DNA from: Deltaproteobacteria bacterium
GTDB taxonomy: Bacteria > Desulfobacterota > Desulfobacteria > C00003060
NCBI GenBank assembly: GCA_030667105.1
Contig: DAOUWN010000073.1
Span: 1 to 8,297, forward strand
Length of the DNA: 8,297 bases
Direction: 5' to 3'
A program made the translations under genes and the position numbers. A model generated the notes under the pieces. It saw only the letters and a program-made list of their open reading frames with translations, made no database searches and was not told where the DNA came from. This document shows, piece after piece, positions 1-6,921 of this stretch. Each line of letters opens with the position of its first letter. The stretch's first letter is position 1.

Positions 1-1272
1 ATACAGACTGAGTTTGTAGGGCATGAGACCACAAGCGCTGACTCTGAAATCCTCATGCTCGTTCGAGACGGCGAAACTGTTCAAGGGGCTACACAAGGAG
101 AATTCATTGAACTTGTTGTAACAGGCAAGACCCCCTTTTACGGCGAGGCCGGGGGCCAGGTGGGAGACCAGGGTCGAATTACAGGGGCGGATTTTGAGAT
201 AGAAGTCCATGACACGGTGAAAGACCCCGGTAACATAATAATCAACAAAGGCAAGATCCTGCGCGGAACAGTTTCCACAGGGGACCGTGTGACTCTCAGT
301 GTGGACAGGGAGCGACGATTGGCTATTGCAAGGAACCATACTGCCACTCACCTGTTGCACGCGGTTTTGCGCCAAGTGCTGGGGGACCATGTGAAGCAGT
401 CGGGATCATTGGTGGGGCCTGACCGTTTGCGTTTTGATTTTACGCAGTTTTCCGCTCTTGATGCAGAGACACTCCGGGAAATCGAAGACCTGGTCAATGA
501 CAGAATTCGTCAGAACACGCCTGTTGAGATCGAGGAGATGGATGCCGAGGATGCCTTCAACGCAGGAGCCACGGCGCTTTTTGAGGAGAAGTACGGTGAC
601 CGTGTCCGGGTCGTTGCTGTTGGGGATTTCAGCAAGGAGCTGTGCGGAGGGACCCATACTGTGCGAACCGGAGATATCGGTCTCTTTAAGATCGTCAGCG
701 AAGGGAGTGTGGCAGCCGGCGTGCGACGTATCGAGGCGCTCACAGGCGCTGTTGCCCTTGCGAGCACCCAGGATGCCTCTCAGACCTTGCAAACCCTGAC
801 AGAGGCGCTGAGAACCAAGCCTGAAGATTTGGCAGACAGGGTTCAGAAAATCATGGCACACCAGAAGGCCCTGGAGAAGGAACTCGGCGCTGTCAAGGCC
901 AAAGCCCAGGCTGAGGCATCAGATAAGTCCCTGTCCGAGGTCAAGGCAGTAAACGGCGTTTCAGTCCTGGCCCAGGAGGTTTCAGTCGACACACCTGCGG
1001 CCTTGAGAGACCTTGCCGATCAAGTTAAGGCGAAGATAAAGTCCGGGATTATTGTATTGGGGAGCAGGATGCCTGAAAAGGTGCTGCTCGTGGCCGTGGT
1101 GACAGAGGAACACCAGGAGCAGCATCATGCCGGAAAGATAATTAAAGAGGTGGCCGCCATTGTTGGCGGCGGCGGCGGCGGGCGTCCTGACATGGCCCAG
1201 GCCGGGGGAAGCAAGCCTGAAAAATTACCGGAGGCGCTGGCCGCGGTTTACGATATCGTAGCCGGGAATTGA
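1..1272 (+). CDS. alaS: Alanyl-tRNA synthetase, C-terminal half (partial at 5' end)
   Basis: This is the last 423 codons of alanyl-tRNA synthetase, which charges tRNA-Ala in the cytoplasm and hydrolyses Ser- or Gly-tRNA-Ala. The reading frame is open from base 1 with no stop, and residues 1-18 (IQTEFVGHET...) continue the family sequence, so the ATG at 55 is internal and not the start. The catalytic domain lies upstream of the window. The editing domain is visible: its zinc-binding residues are the HTATH motif (about residues 113-117 of the visible part) and CGGTH (about 215-219). A helical linker follows (about 260-330), then the C-Ala/DHHA1 domain with GGGGGGRPDMAQAGG near the end. In that domain a run of six glycine codons occupies the place where many homologues read GGKGGG. 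The gene ends at TGA 1270-1272 and converges on purM. The family is about 870-880 residues, so roughly half is present. Identification is firm. Confidence 0.97.
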   Translation: MQTEFVGHETTSADSEILMLVRDGETVQGATQGEFIELVVTGKTPFYGEAGGQVGDQGRITGADFEIEVHDTVKDPGNIIINKGKILRGTVSTGDRVTLSVDRERRLAIARNHTATHLLHAVLRQVLGDHVKQSGSLVGPDRLRFDFTQFSALDAETLREIEDLVNDRIRQNTPVEIEEMDAEDAFNAGATALFEEKYGDRVRVVAVGDFSKELCGGTHTVRTGDIGLFKIVSEGSVAAGVRRIEALTGAVALASTQDASQTLQTLTEALRTKPEDLADRVQKIMAHQKALEKELGAVKAKAQAEASDKSLSEVKAVNGVSVLAQEVSVDTPAALRDLADQVKAKIKSGIIVLGSRMPEKVLLVAVVTEEHQEQHHAGKIIKEVAAIVGGGGGGRPDMAQAGGSKPEKLPEALAAVYDIVAGN

Positions 1273-1302
1273 TTAATTTCAGTTTATGGCGGCATATCAA
1301 GG

Positions 1303-1328
1303 CCACGTCCTCTCGGCGTGGATTCTTT
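1303..1328 (+). terminator. Weak hairpin between convergent alaS and purM
   Basis: The arms at 1303-1309 (CCACGTC) and 1315-1321 (GGCGTGG) pair over 7 bp, one of them a G-U, around a CTCTC loop. The sequence ATTCTTT follows on the plus strand. This is a plausible but poor intrinsic terminator for alaS because the U tract is short and interrupted. There is no U tract on the minus-strand side, so it is less likely to end purM transcripts. The rest of the 54-bp intergenic gap shows nothing else. Confidence 0.35.
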
Positions 1329-2370
1329 ACACCCAGACGAGCTGCTTGGCCCCGCGTTTTCTCGCGACGATTTCTCCGATAGCGTAGGCCTTTTCGTTCA
1401 TTGCCAGAAGGAATTCCATGATGCCCTGTGCGACATTAGCGGGCGTGACAAGGATCATGCCGATTCCGGTCTTGAAAGCCCTTCTCATTTCCAATGCGGA
1501 CAGCTTTCCTGCTTCCCGGAGGAAATGAAAAACAGGGGGAACCTCCCAACTCCCTTCTTGGATGACGGCCTTGCAAGACGATGGGAGTATTCGCGGCAGG
1601 TTGTCTTGTATGCCACCGCCTGTAACGTGGGCAATCCCGTGTATGGGAAAATCACGCAGCAGGTGACGGATGATCTCGGAATAGATCTTGGTAGGCTCCA
1701 GGAGTTCTTCTCCTATGCTTTTTCCCAGACCATCAACTCTGTCAGTCACTTTCAGCTTGAGTTTTTCAAAACAGATCTTTCTAACCAACGAATACCCGTT
1801 GCTGTGAAGCCCGCTTGACGCGATGCCAATCAGTTTTTGGCCCACACCGATCTCTGACCCATCGACAATTCTGCCGTTGTCCACAATGCCGACCACAAAC
1901 CCTGCCAGATCATAATCCCCCGCAGCGTAGAGCCCCGGCATTTCCGCTGTCTCGCCACCTATCAGCGCACACTTGGCCGTTTTGCAGCCCGTGACAATTC
2001 CTTCTATTACGGCCTCAGCGGTTTCGGGTATAAGCTCTCCCATGGACAGATAGTCCAAGAAGAACAGAGGCTTGGCCCCTTGAACAGCAATATCGTTGAC
2101 GCACATGGCCACAAGGTCTATGCCGATCGTGTCATGCTTTTCCATCATGGAGGCGACCTTCAATTTTGTGCCAACCCCGTCAGTGGAGGTGACAAGAACC
2201 GGGTCCTTATATTGACTGACATCAAGGGAGTAAAGGCCGCTGAATCCGCCAATACCGGCAATCACACCAGACCGCGGGGCCCGTTTTGTGATCTGCTTGA
2301 TCCTCTTGATGAAGCGATCCGCCTTGTCGATATCGACACCGGCTTTCTGGTAGGTAAGAGACTTGTCCAT
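1327..2370 (-). CDS. purM: Phosphoribosylformylglycinamidine cyclo-ligase (AIR synthetase)
   Basis: PurM uses ATP to close the imidazole ring of formylglycinamidine ribonucleotide, giving aminoimidazole ribonucleotide, step 5 of purine synthesis in the cytoplasm. With the start chosen here the protein has 347 residues, matching the usual 345-350. Family motifs appear in order: DGVGTKL (residues 64-70), NDI (92-94), GGETAEMPG (138-146), GLHSNGYSL (187-195), HVTGGGIQDNLPR (248-260) and FKTGIGM (299-305). The N-terminal MDKSLTYQKAGVDID matches the conserved 'YxxAGVDI' opening. I place the start at the ATG whose A is at 2370, because GAGGAG (2378-2383) lies 7 bases upstream. The in-frame TTG at 2385 would put that ribosome site inside the gene. 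The gene is monocistronic here, divergent from the aminotransferase operon and convergent with alaS. Identification is firm. Confidence 0.97.
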   Translation of the reverse strand: MDKSLTYQKAGVDIDKADRFIKRIKQITKRAPRSGVIAGIGGFSGLYSLDVSQYKDPVLVTSTDGVGTKLKVASMMEKHDTIGIDLVAMCVNDIAVQGAKPLFFLDYLSMGELIPETAEAVIEGIVTGCKTAKCALIGGETAEMPGLYAAGDYDLAGFVVGIVDNGRIVDGSEIGVGQKLIGIASSGLHSNGYSLVRKICFEKLKLKVTDRVDGLGKSIGEELLEPTKIYSEIIRHLLRDFPIHGIAHVTGGGIQDNLPRILPSSCKAVIQEGSWEVPPVFHFLREAGKLSALEMRRAFKTGIGMILVTPANVAQGIMEFLLAMNEKAYAIGEIVARKRGAKQLVWV

Positions 2371-2377
2371 GTCACAG

Positions 2378-2383
2378 CTCCTC
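2378..2383 (-). promoter_or_regulatory. purM ribosome binding site
   Basis: On the minus strand GAGGAG lies 7 bases before the ATG at 2370. It decides the purM start: an upstream in-frame TTG at 2385 would include this site in the coding region. Confidence 0.75.
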
Positions 2384-2394
2384 AATTTTGTACT

Positions 2395-2423
2395 TTTTTA
2401 GAGCAATTACGTCGTGAAGTCAA
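2395..2423 (-). promoter_or_regulatory. Predicted sigma-70-type promoter of purM
   Basis: Read on the minus strand, TTGACT (2423-2418) is followed after exactly 17 bp by TAAAAA (2400-2395). The -35 box matches consensus at 5 of 6 positions and the -10 box at 4 of 6. A start near 2388 would leave an 18-base leader carrying the purM ribosome site. The -35 box lies back to back with that of the plus-strand promoter, 11 bp away. This is a prediction from consensus only. Confidence 0.5.
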
Positions 2424-2434
2424 AAGAAATCTTT

Positions 2435-2461
2435 TTGACAGCACTTTTACTATAGTATAAT
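2435..2461 (+). promoter_or_regulatory. Predicted sigma-70-type promoter of the alaC-hom-apgM operon
   Basis: TTGACA (2435-2440) and TATAAT (2456-2461) are both perfect consensus hexamers. They are separated by 15 bp, shorter than the 17-bp optimum. Transcription would start near 2468, giving a leader of about 42 bases before the ATG at 2510. No attenuator, T-box or riboswitch-like fold is visible in that leader, so regulation by threonine attenuation is not supported. Confidence 0.65.
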
Positions 2462-2509
2462 AACATCTCAAAGACAAAGAAATCAAAACCCTTATGGAAG
2501 GCATCTGTC

Positions 2510-3676
2510 ATGAAACAATTCGCCAGGCTGAATCGGCTTCCACCTTATGTCTTCACCACCGTAAATCAGATAAAAATGGATGCGCGCCATGCAGGAGAGG
2601 ATATTGTGGATCTGGGCATGGGCAATCCTGATATGGCAACGCCAAAGCATATTGTGGACAAGCTGGTTGAAGCCTGCAGAAAAGGGCACAACCACCGGTA
2701 TTCTGCGTCCATGGGAATCACCAAGCTCAGGATGGCTATTTCCGATTGGTACAAACGCCGGTTTGACGTGGATATTGATCCTGAAACAGAAGCGATTGTC
2801 ACCATCGGGGCTAAGGAAGGAATCTCACATCTTGTCCTCGTAACCATTGCCCCGGGGGATGTGGTCTTTTCGCCGAATCCCACCTATCCTATCCATCCGT
2901 ATTCGGCCATCATAGCAGGTGGAGATGTGCGGGGGATTCCTTTGGGCCCGGAGCAGGACTTTTTTGAAAACCTGATTGCTGCCACAAAGCAGACATGGCC
3001 GAGACCGAAGATGCTTATCATATCTTTTCCCCATAATCCCACAACAGAGGTGGTGGACCTGGGTTTTTTTGAGAAGATTGTAGACTACGCCAAAGAGCAC
3101 GGGATTATGGTGATTCATGATTTGGCCTACGCGGATTTGGTGTATGACGGATATTTGGCCCCGAGTTTTCTACAAGTGCCCGGGGCCAAGGAAGTGGGAG
3201 TCGAATTTTTCTCCCTTTCCAAGAGCTATAGCATGCCTGGGTGGCGCGTCGGTTTTTGCGTTGGGAGCCCCGAGATAGTGGGAGCTCTTCGCCGCATCAA
3301 GAGCTATCTTGATTACGGCATTTTTCAGCCGATCCAAATTGCATCGATCATTGCGCTGAACGGACCACAAGATTGCGTCAAGAAGATCGTAGACACATAC
3401 AAGATAAGGCGTGATGCCCTGATTAAAGGCCTGAACAGGGTTGTGTGGCCGGTCAAGAGTCCAAAGGGAACCATGTTTGTTTGGGCAAAGATCCCTGAAC
3501 AGTATGTCGAGATGGGCTCTGTGGAGTTTTCCAAGATGTTGATTCGAGAAGCCAAGGTGGCTGTTTCTCCGGGGCTCGGTTTCGGGGAGTATGGCGATGA
3601 ATATGTCAGGTTTGCTTTAATAGAAAACACGATGCGCACCAATCAGGCCATAAGGGGGATTCGCAAGATCCTGTAA
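2510..3676 (+). CDS. alaC: AlaC-type PLP-dependent aminotransferase (class I/II)
   Basis: This is a 388-residue fold-type I aminotransferase, cytoplasmic. The sequence resembles E. coli AlaC (YfdZ, glutamate-pyruvate transaminase) as I remember it along its whole length: RLPPYVF near the N-terminus, GMGNPD (36-41), SPNPTYPIH (121-129), [12 protein letters not shown] (203-214), the Schiff-base lysine K238 in [12 protein letters not shown], and VRFALIEN with the carboxylate-binding arginine R367. Cofactor contacts by family analogy are N176, D204 and Y207. GGAAGG at 2496-2501, 8 bases before the ATG, supports the start. It is the first gene of an operon with hom (22-bp gap). The likely activity is pyruvate plus glutamate to alanine plus 2-oxoglutarate. 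LL-diaminopimelate aminotransferase (DapL) and aspartate aminotransferase are related, and the hom context leaves an aspartate-family role open. Substrate is therefore less certain than family. Confidence 0.85.
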   Translation: MKQFARLNRLPPYVFTTVNQIKMDARHAGEDIVDLGMGNPDMATPKHIVDKLVEACRKGHNHRYSASMGITKLRMAISDWYKRRFDVDIDPETEAIVTIGAKEGISHLVLVTIAPGDVVFSPNPTYPIHPYSAIIAGGDVRGIPLGPEQDFFENLIAATKQTWPRPKMLIISFPHNPTTEVVDLGFFEKIVDYAKEHGIMVIHDLAYADLVYDGYLAPSFLQVPGAKEVGVEFFSLSKSYSMPGWRVGFCVGSPEIVGALRRIKSYLDYGIFQPIQIASIIALNGPQDCVKKIVDTYKIRRDALIKGLNRVVWPVKSPKGTMFVWAKIPEQYVEMGSVEFSKMLIREAKVAVSPGLGFGEYGDEYVRFALIENTMRTNQAIRGIRKIL

Positions 3677-3698
3677 TTTTTCCTCGTAAGGTGAGCAC

Positions 3699-5006
3699 AT
3701 GAACAAAATACGTATTGGCTTGCTGGGGTTCGGAACTGTGGGTTCGGGCACAGCAAAGATCCTGCTGGAAAACCGCGATGTCATTGCGTCTCGCTTTGGA
3801 GCACACCTGGAGCTCAAATGGATAGCCGACCTTGACCTTGAAACTGATCGGGGCGTGTCAGTGGATGAAAAGATTCTCACAACAGACGCCAATATGGTCA
3901 TCAATGACCCTGAGGTTGACATTGTTGTAGAACTGATTGGTGGGTATGAGCCTGCAAAAAGCTTCATCTTGCAGGCCATTGAAAAAGGCAAACACGTGGT
4001 CACCGCCAACAAAGCCCTTCTCGCTGCTCACGGGGACGAGATTTTTTCTTCTGCTTTGCGCAAAGGGGTGGAGGTGGGCTTTGAGGCCAGTGTTGGCGGG
4101 GGCATTCCTCTGATTCGTTCGATAAAGGAAGGGCTTGTTGCCAATCGCATCCAGGGCCTTTTCGGGATCTTGAACGGCACTGCCAACTATATCTTGACCA
4201 AGATGACGGATGAGGGAAGTCCCTTTTCAGAAGTGCTTAAAGAGGCCCAGGCGCTCGGTTACGCGGAAGCTGATCCCACGTTTGATGTTGAAGGGATTGA
4301 TTCGGCCCATAAACTCACGATACTCCTTTCTGTAGCTTACGGTGTTCCCATCGACAATAGCGCCGTTTATACAGAGGGGATCTCAAGAATAACGCCTCTT
4401 GACATCGAGTTTATCAAGGAATTCGGGTACCGGATCAAGCTTCTGGCTATTTCAAGAGATGATGGCGAGGCTATTGAAGCCCGGGTTCATCCGACACTGA
4501 TACCTCAAGAGAGCCTCCTTGCCAGCGTGAATGAGGCTTACAATGCCCTTTACGTGAAGGGTGATGCTGTCGGAAATGTCATGCTCTATGGAGCCGGCGC
4601 CGGTATGATGCCCACGGGAAGCGCTGTGGTTAGCGACTTGGTGGATGTTGGGCGGAATGTATTGCATGGCGCAATCGGCAGGGTCCCTTGCATGGGCTAT
4701 CAGTCTTCTTCCGTAAAAAGGAGACGCGTCAAATCGATCGAAGAGCTGTATGTGAAATATTATTTCCGATTTTCTGCTGAGGATAGACCTGGTGTGCTCT
4801 CTAAGATTTCCGGAATTTTGGGAAAGCATCAAATCAGTATCGAATCGGTTCATCAGAAGGGCAGGGACCTAGCAGGCGAAGTGCCTATTGTTATGATTAC
4901 CCATGAGGCCACGGAGGCAGCCGTAAGAGATGCCCTTTCTGAAATAGATCAGCTTGATGTGGTAAAGGACAAGACTATGTTGATCCGGATTGAGGATCAA
5001 AGATGA
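3699..5006 (+). CDS. hom: Homoserine dehydrogenase with C-terminal ACT domain
   Basis: Homoserine dehydrogenase reduces aspartate-semialdehyde to homoserine with NAD(P)H, the branch point to threonine and methionine. The protein has 435 residues, normal for the monofunctional ACT-bearing form. An N-terminal Rossmann domain shows GLLGFGTVGSG (7-17), followed by VTANKALLA with K105. The catalytic core contains GGGIPLI (133-139), LNGTANYIL (158-166) and the signature GYAEADPTFDVEG...DSAHK. By family analogy E190, D201 and K205 are substrate or catalytic residues. The C-terminal ACT domain (about 354-432, starting YYFRFSAEDRPGVLSKI) normally binds threonine, so feedback inhibition is likely. AAGGTGAG (3688-3695) precedes the ATG, with the AGG core 7 bases away. 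The gene overlaps the next one by 4 bp (ATGA), implying translational coupling. No fused aspartokinase is present. Confidence 0.96.
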   Translation: MNKIRIGLLGFGTVGSGTAKILLENRDVIASRFGAHLELKWIADLDLETDRGVSVDEKILTTDANMVINDPEVDIVVELIGGYEPAKSFILQAIEKGKHVVTANKALLAAHGDEIFSSALRKGVEVGFEASVGGGIPLIRSIKEGLVANRIQGLFGILNGTANYILTKMTDEGSPFSEVLKEAQALGYAEADPTFDVEGIDSAHKLTILLSVAYGVPIDNSAVYTEGISRITPLDIEFIKEFGYRIKLLAISRDDGEAIEARVHPTLIPQESLLASVNEAYNALYVKGDAVGNVMLYGAGAGMMPTGSAVVSDLVDVGRNVLHGAIGRVPCMGYQSSSVKRRRVKSIEELYVKYYFRFSAEDRPGVLSKISGILGKHQISIESVHQKGRDLAGEVPIVMITHEATEAAVRDALSEIDQLDVVKDKTMLIRIEDQR

Positions 5007-6211
5007 AATACATTATTCTTGTGGGTGACGGCATGGGGGACTATCCCATTGCTGAGCTTGGCGGCAAAACCCCCCTTGAGGCAGCGCGGACTCCTAACAT
5101 GGATTGGATTGCTCGTCAGGGCCAACTGGGGCTCGTCAAGACTATTCCCGATGGGTGTGAAACAGGAAGTGATACGGCCAATTTGAGTCTCCTGGGCTAT
5201 GATCCAAGAACAGTACAAACCCGCCGGGGACCTTTGGAGGCGGCCAGCCTTGGGATCAAGCTAGAGCCCTCTGATGTGGCCTTCCGCTGTAATCTGGTGA
5301 CCCTCTCCGGGCAGGAGGGTGCGCTCACAATGGATGATTACAGCGCCGGGCATATCTCCACTGATGAAGCCCGGCGTCTCATAGAGGATATAGACAATAG
5401 CCTGGGAAATGAGACGTTTCGATTCTATCCCGGGGTGGGCTACCGTCATCTTATGGTTTGGCAGGACGGATCTGCAGACGCAAATACAACTCCACCTCAT
5501 GATATTACTGGAGAGAGGGTCCAGCCCTATTTAGATCGGTTGGCTTCTCAAGGGATTTTGCTCGAGCTAATTGATCGGGCAAGCTCCATCCTGAAAGACC
5601 ATCCTGTCAACCGGGCAAGGATGAAAAAAGGCTTGAAGCCAGCCAACCATATCTGGTTCTGGGGACAAGGACATGCGCCGCAATTGGAGTTTTTTGAAAA
5701 AAAGACAGGGCTTAAAGGGGCTATGATTTCAGCGGTAGACCTCTTGATGGGAATCGGTGTGTATGTGGGGCTTAAGGTGATTCGCGTGCCGGGAGCCACC
5801 GGATATTTTGACACGGATTATGAAGCCAAGGCACGATATGCCCTGTCAGCAATCAAAAGCGTCGACCTGGTCTATGTCCATGTTGAGGCTCCGGACGAAG
5901 CAGGACATGCCGGCCTGCTGGATGAGAAGGTAGCTGCCATTGAGGCATTTGATGCCAGAGTCGTGGGAAACGTGCTGGACGGCTTGAAAGAGTTGCCAGA
6001 ACACCGGATCATGGTTACCACTGATCACTATACTCCGCTTTCGGCAAGGACTCACACCACGGAACCCGTGCCCTTTGCAATCTGCGGCAAAGACGTTCCG
6101 TTACCTACAGAGGGATCCGGTGGCTTCAACGAGAAAGGGGCCGAGGGCCAAACGTTGTTGGTTTCTTATGGTTATCGGCTGATAGAACGATTGATACGAT
6201 TTGGCAAATAG
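5003..6211 (+). CDS. apgM: ApgM-family phosphoglycerate mutase-like protein; candidate homoserine kinase
   Basis: This 402-residue protein belongs to the archaeal-type cofactor-independent phosphoglycerate mutase branch of the alkaline-phosphatase superfamily. Metal and catalytic positions are intact: D9 in VGDGMGDYP, the nucleophile S56 in ETGSDTANLSLLGYDP, H293, D298 and H302 in HVEAPDEAGH, and D341, H342 and H351 in TTDHYTPLSARTH. GRxxLEA-type (RRGPLEAASLG) and HDITG motifs are also present. By family the activity would be 3-phosphoglycerate to 2-phosphoglycerate. The start codon overlaps the hom stop (ATGA), so the two are translated together. From memory, this subfamily has been named 'proposed homoserine kinase' (TIGR02535) because it sits beside threonine genes in genomes lacking ThrB, and this context fits. 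Family is firm; which of the two activities applies is undecided by the sequence. Confidence 0.9.
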   Translation: MKYIILVGDGMGDYPIAELGGKTPLEAARTPNMDWIARQGQLGLVKTIPDGCETGSDTANLSLLGYDPRTVQTRRGPLEAASLGIKLEPSDVAFRCNLVTLSGQEGALTMDDYSAGHISTDEARRLIEDIDNSLGNETFRFYPGVGYRHLMVWQDGSADANTTPPHDITGERVQPYLDRLASQGILLELIDRASSILKDHPVNRARMKKGLKPANHIWFWGQGHAPQLEFFEKKTGLKGAMISAVDLLMGIGVYVGLKVIRVPGATGYFDTDYEAKARYALSAIKSVDLVYVHVEAPDEAGHAGLLDEKVAAIEAFDARVVGNVLDGLKELPEHRIMVTTDHYTPLSARTHTTEPVPFAICGKDVPLPTEGSGGFNEKGAEGQTLLVSYGYRLIERLIRFGK

Positions 6212-6214
6212 TTC

Positions 6215-6243
6215 TTGACAGCTTGAAGGAAACGATCTATTTT
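6215..6243 (+). promoter_or_regulatory. Predicted promoter of the initiator tRNA gene
   Basis: A perfect -35 TTGACA (6215-6220) is followed after 17 bp by TATTTT (6238-6243; 4 of 6 matches). Transcription would begin near 6250, only a few bases before the mature tRNA 5' end at 6255. The -35 box begins 4 bases after the apgM stop codon, so the tRNA can be expressed separately from the upstream operon, although read-through is possible. Confidence 0.6.
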
Positions 6244-6254
6244 TAAACACTTAA

Positions 6255-6331
<77 letters not shown>

Positions 6332-6342
6332 AGTGAAGATCA

Positions 6343-6376
6343 AGGGCCTGGATGCGAATCCCGGCCCTATTTTTTT
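6343..6376 (+). terminator. Intrinsic terminator after tRNA-fMet
   Basis: AGGGCC (6343-6348) pairs with GGCCCT (6363-6368). After a T/C mismatch, GGAT (6350-6353) pairs with ATCC (6358-6361), closed by a GCGA tetraloop of the GNRA type. A run of seven T residues (6370-6376) follows after one A. This is a strong rho-independent terminator for the tRNA transcript and for any read-through from the alaC-hom-apgM operon. Confidence 0.88.
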
Positions 6377-6430
6377 GGTTCTTGTTTGCCTGGGTTGGGA
6401 ATTGAAAAATTGTGGCACGTCCCGACAACA

Positions 6431-6446
6431 TGGCAGGATTCTTGCA
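6431..6446 (+). promoter_or_regulatory. Predicted sigma-54 (-24/-12) promoter of flgM
   Basis: TGGCAGGATTCTTGCA matches the RpoN consensus TGGCACGNNNNTTGCW at every fixed position except one (G for C at position 6). The invariant GG and GC are correctly spaced. Transcription would start near 6457, leaving a leader of about 79 bases before flgM. The site lies downstream of the tRNA terminator, so it is placed to drive flgM alone or flgM with the HU/IHF gene. Sigma-54 control of flagellar genes is well known in several proteobacteria; use here is inferred. Confidence 0.72.
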
Positions 6447-6535
6447 TATTTAAGATAGCAATTAACAATTTGGACGAGCAGATCAGAACTGTTTGGTTAT
6501 GCCCTCATCCGGACACTCCCGGCAGGTACTTATTC

Positions 6536-6850
6536 ATGAAGGTTACAGGTAGAGACGAAGTCTCCAGGTATGCTAATCAAAAGGCGCTTGCCGCGACCAA
6601 GGAAACCCCTGAAGAGGCTCGCAAGCGATCCGAGGTTGTCCGAGAGTCTCATGAGGATGCAGCAGTTTGCAGTTTTTCCCAGAGGTCAAGAGATGTTCAG
6701 AAGGCCCACGAGGCCATTGAATCCGAACCAGATGTCCGCATGGGAAGAGTTCGGGCCATCAGGGCTAAGATTGAAAAGGGGGCTTACGAGATTGATTACG
6801 ACAGGACAGCCGAGAAGATGCTGAAGGCCTTTACTGATGAAATCAGTTGA
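6536..6850 (+). CDS. flgM: FlgM-like anti-sigma-28 factor
   Basis: This 104-residue protein would bind and hold the flagellar sigma factor FliA (sigma-28) until the hook-basal body is complete, when FlgM is exported. The C-terminal part fits the FlgM family: SQRSRDVQKAHEAIESEPDV at about 48-67, then VRAIRAKIEKGAYEIDYD and the AEKML helix (about 72-97). This follows the usual pattern PDVR..KV..lK..I..G.Y.vd...iA.kml. The N-terminal 45 residues are charged and low in hydrophobic residues, as expected for an intrinsically disordered, exported protein; there is no signal peptide. I chose the ATG at 6536 because MKVTG resembles FlgM N-termini and GGCAGG lies 9 bases upstream. The frame stays open back to an ATG inside the tRNA (6305), but that extension crosses the tRNA end, terminator and promoter. 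No other flagellar gene is in the window. Confidence 0.82.
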   Translation: MKVTGRDEVSRYANQKALAATKETPEEARKRSEVVRESHEDAAVCSFSQRSRDVQKAHEAIESEPDVRMGRVRAIRAKIEKGAYEIDYDRTAEKMLKAFTDEIS

Positions 6851-6921
6851 TGCCGGCAAAACGTCATGCCAGAAATGGTTTCTTGTGCGCTTGATTCAAT
6901 ACGTATTTTAGGAGGACCCAC

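Noticed and set aside
434..861. Alternative-frame and antisense open frames inside alaS
   Set aside because: They are shadows of the alaS frame, which carries the HTATH and CGGTH editing motifs at the expected places.
1155..1182. GGC codon run and GCCGCC/GGCGGC inverted repeat in alaS
   Set aside because: It encodes the conserved glycine-rich DHHA1 motif of alanyl-tRNA synthetase, so it needs no separate explanation.
1318..1818. 166-codon open frame on the plus strand
   Set aside because: It lies antisense to purM, whose motifs are unambiguous, and has no ribosome site or recognisable domain.
2371..2385. TTG start for purM at 2385
   Set aside because: It would place the GAGGAG ribosome site inside the coding region, and the added residues are not part of the PurM family opening.
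6876..6890. Possible second sigma-54 promoter upstream of the HU/IHF gene (GG at 6877-6878, GC at 6889-6890)
   Set aside because: Only the invariant dinucleotides fit; the rest of the -24 and -12 boxes do not match, unlike the site at 6431.
6883..6909. Sigma-70-like pair TTGTGC and TATTTT before the HU/IHF gene
   Set aside because: The -10 box would touch the ribosome site, so the transcript would start after or within AGGAGG.
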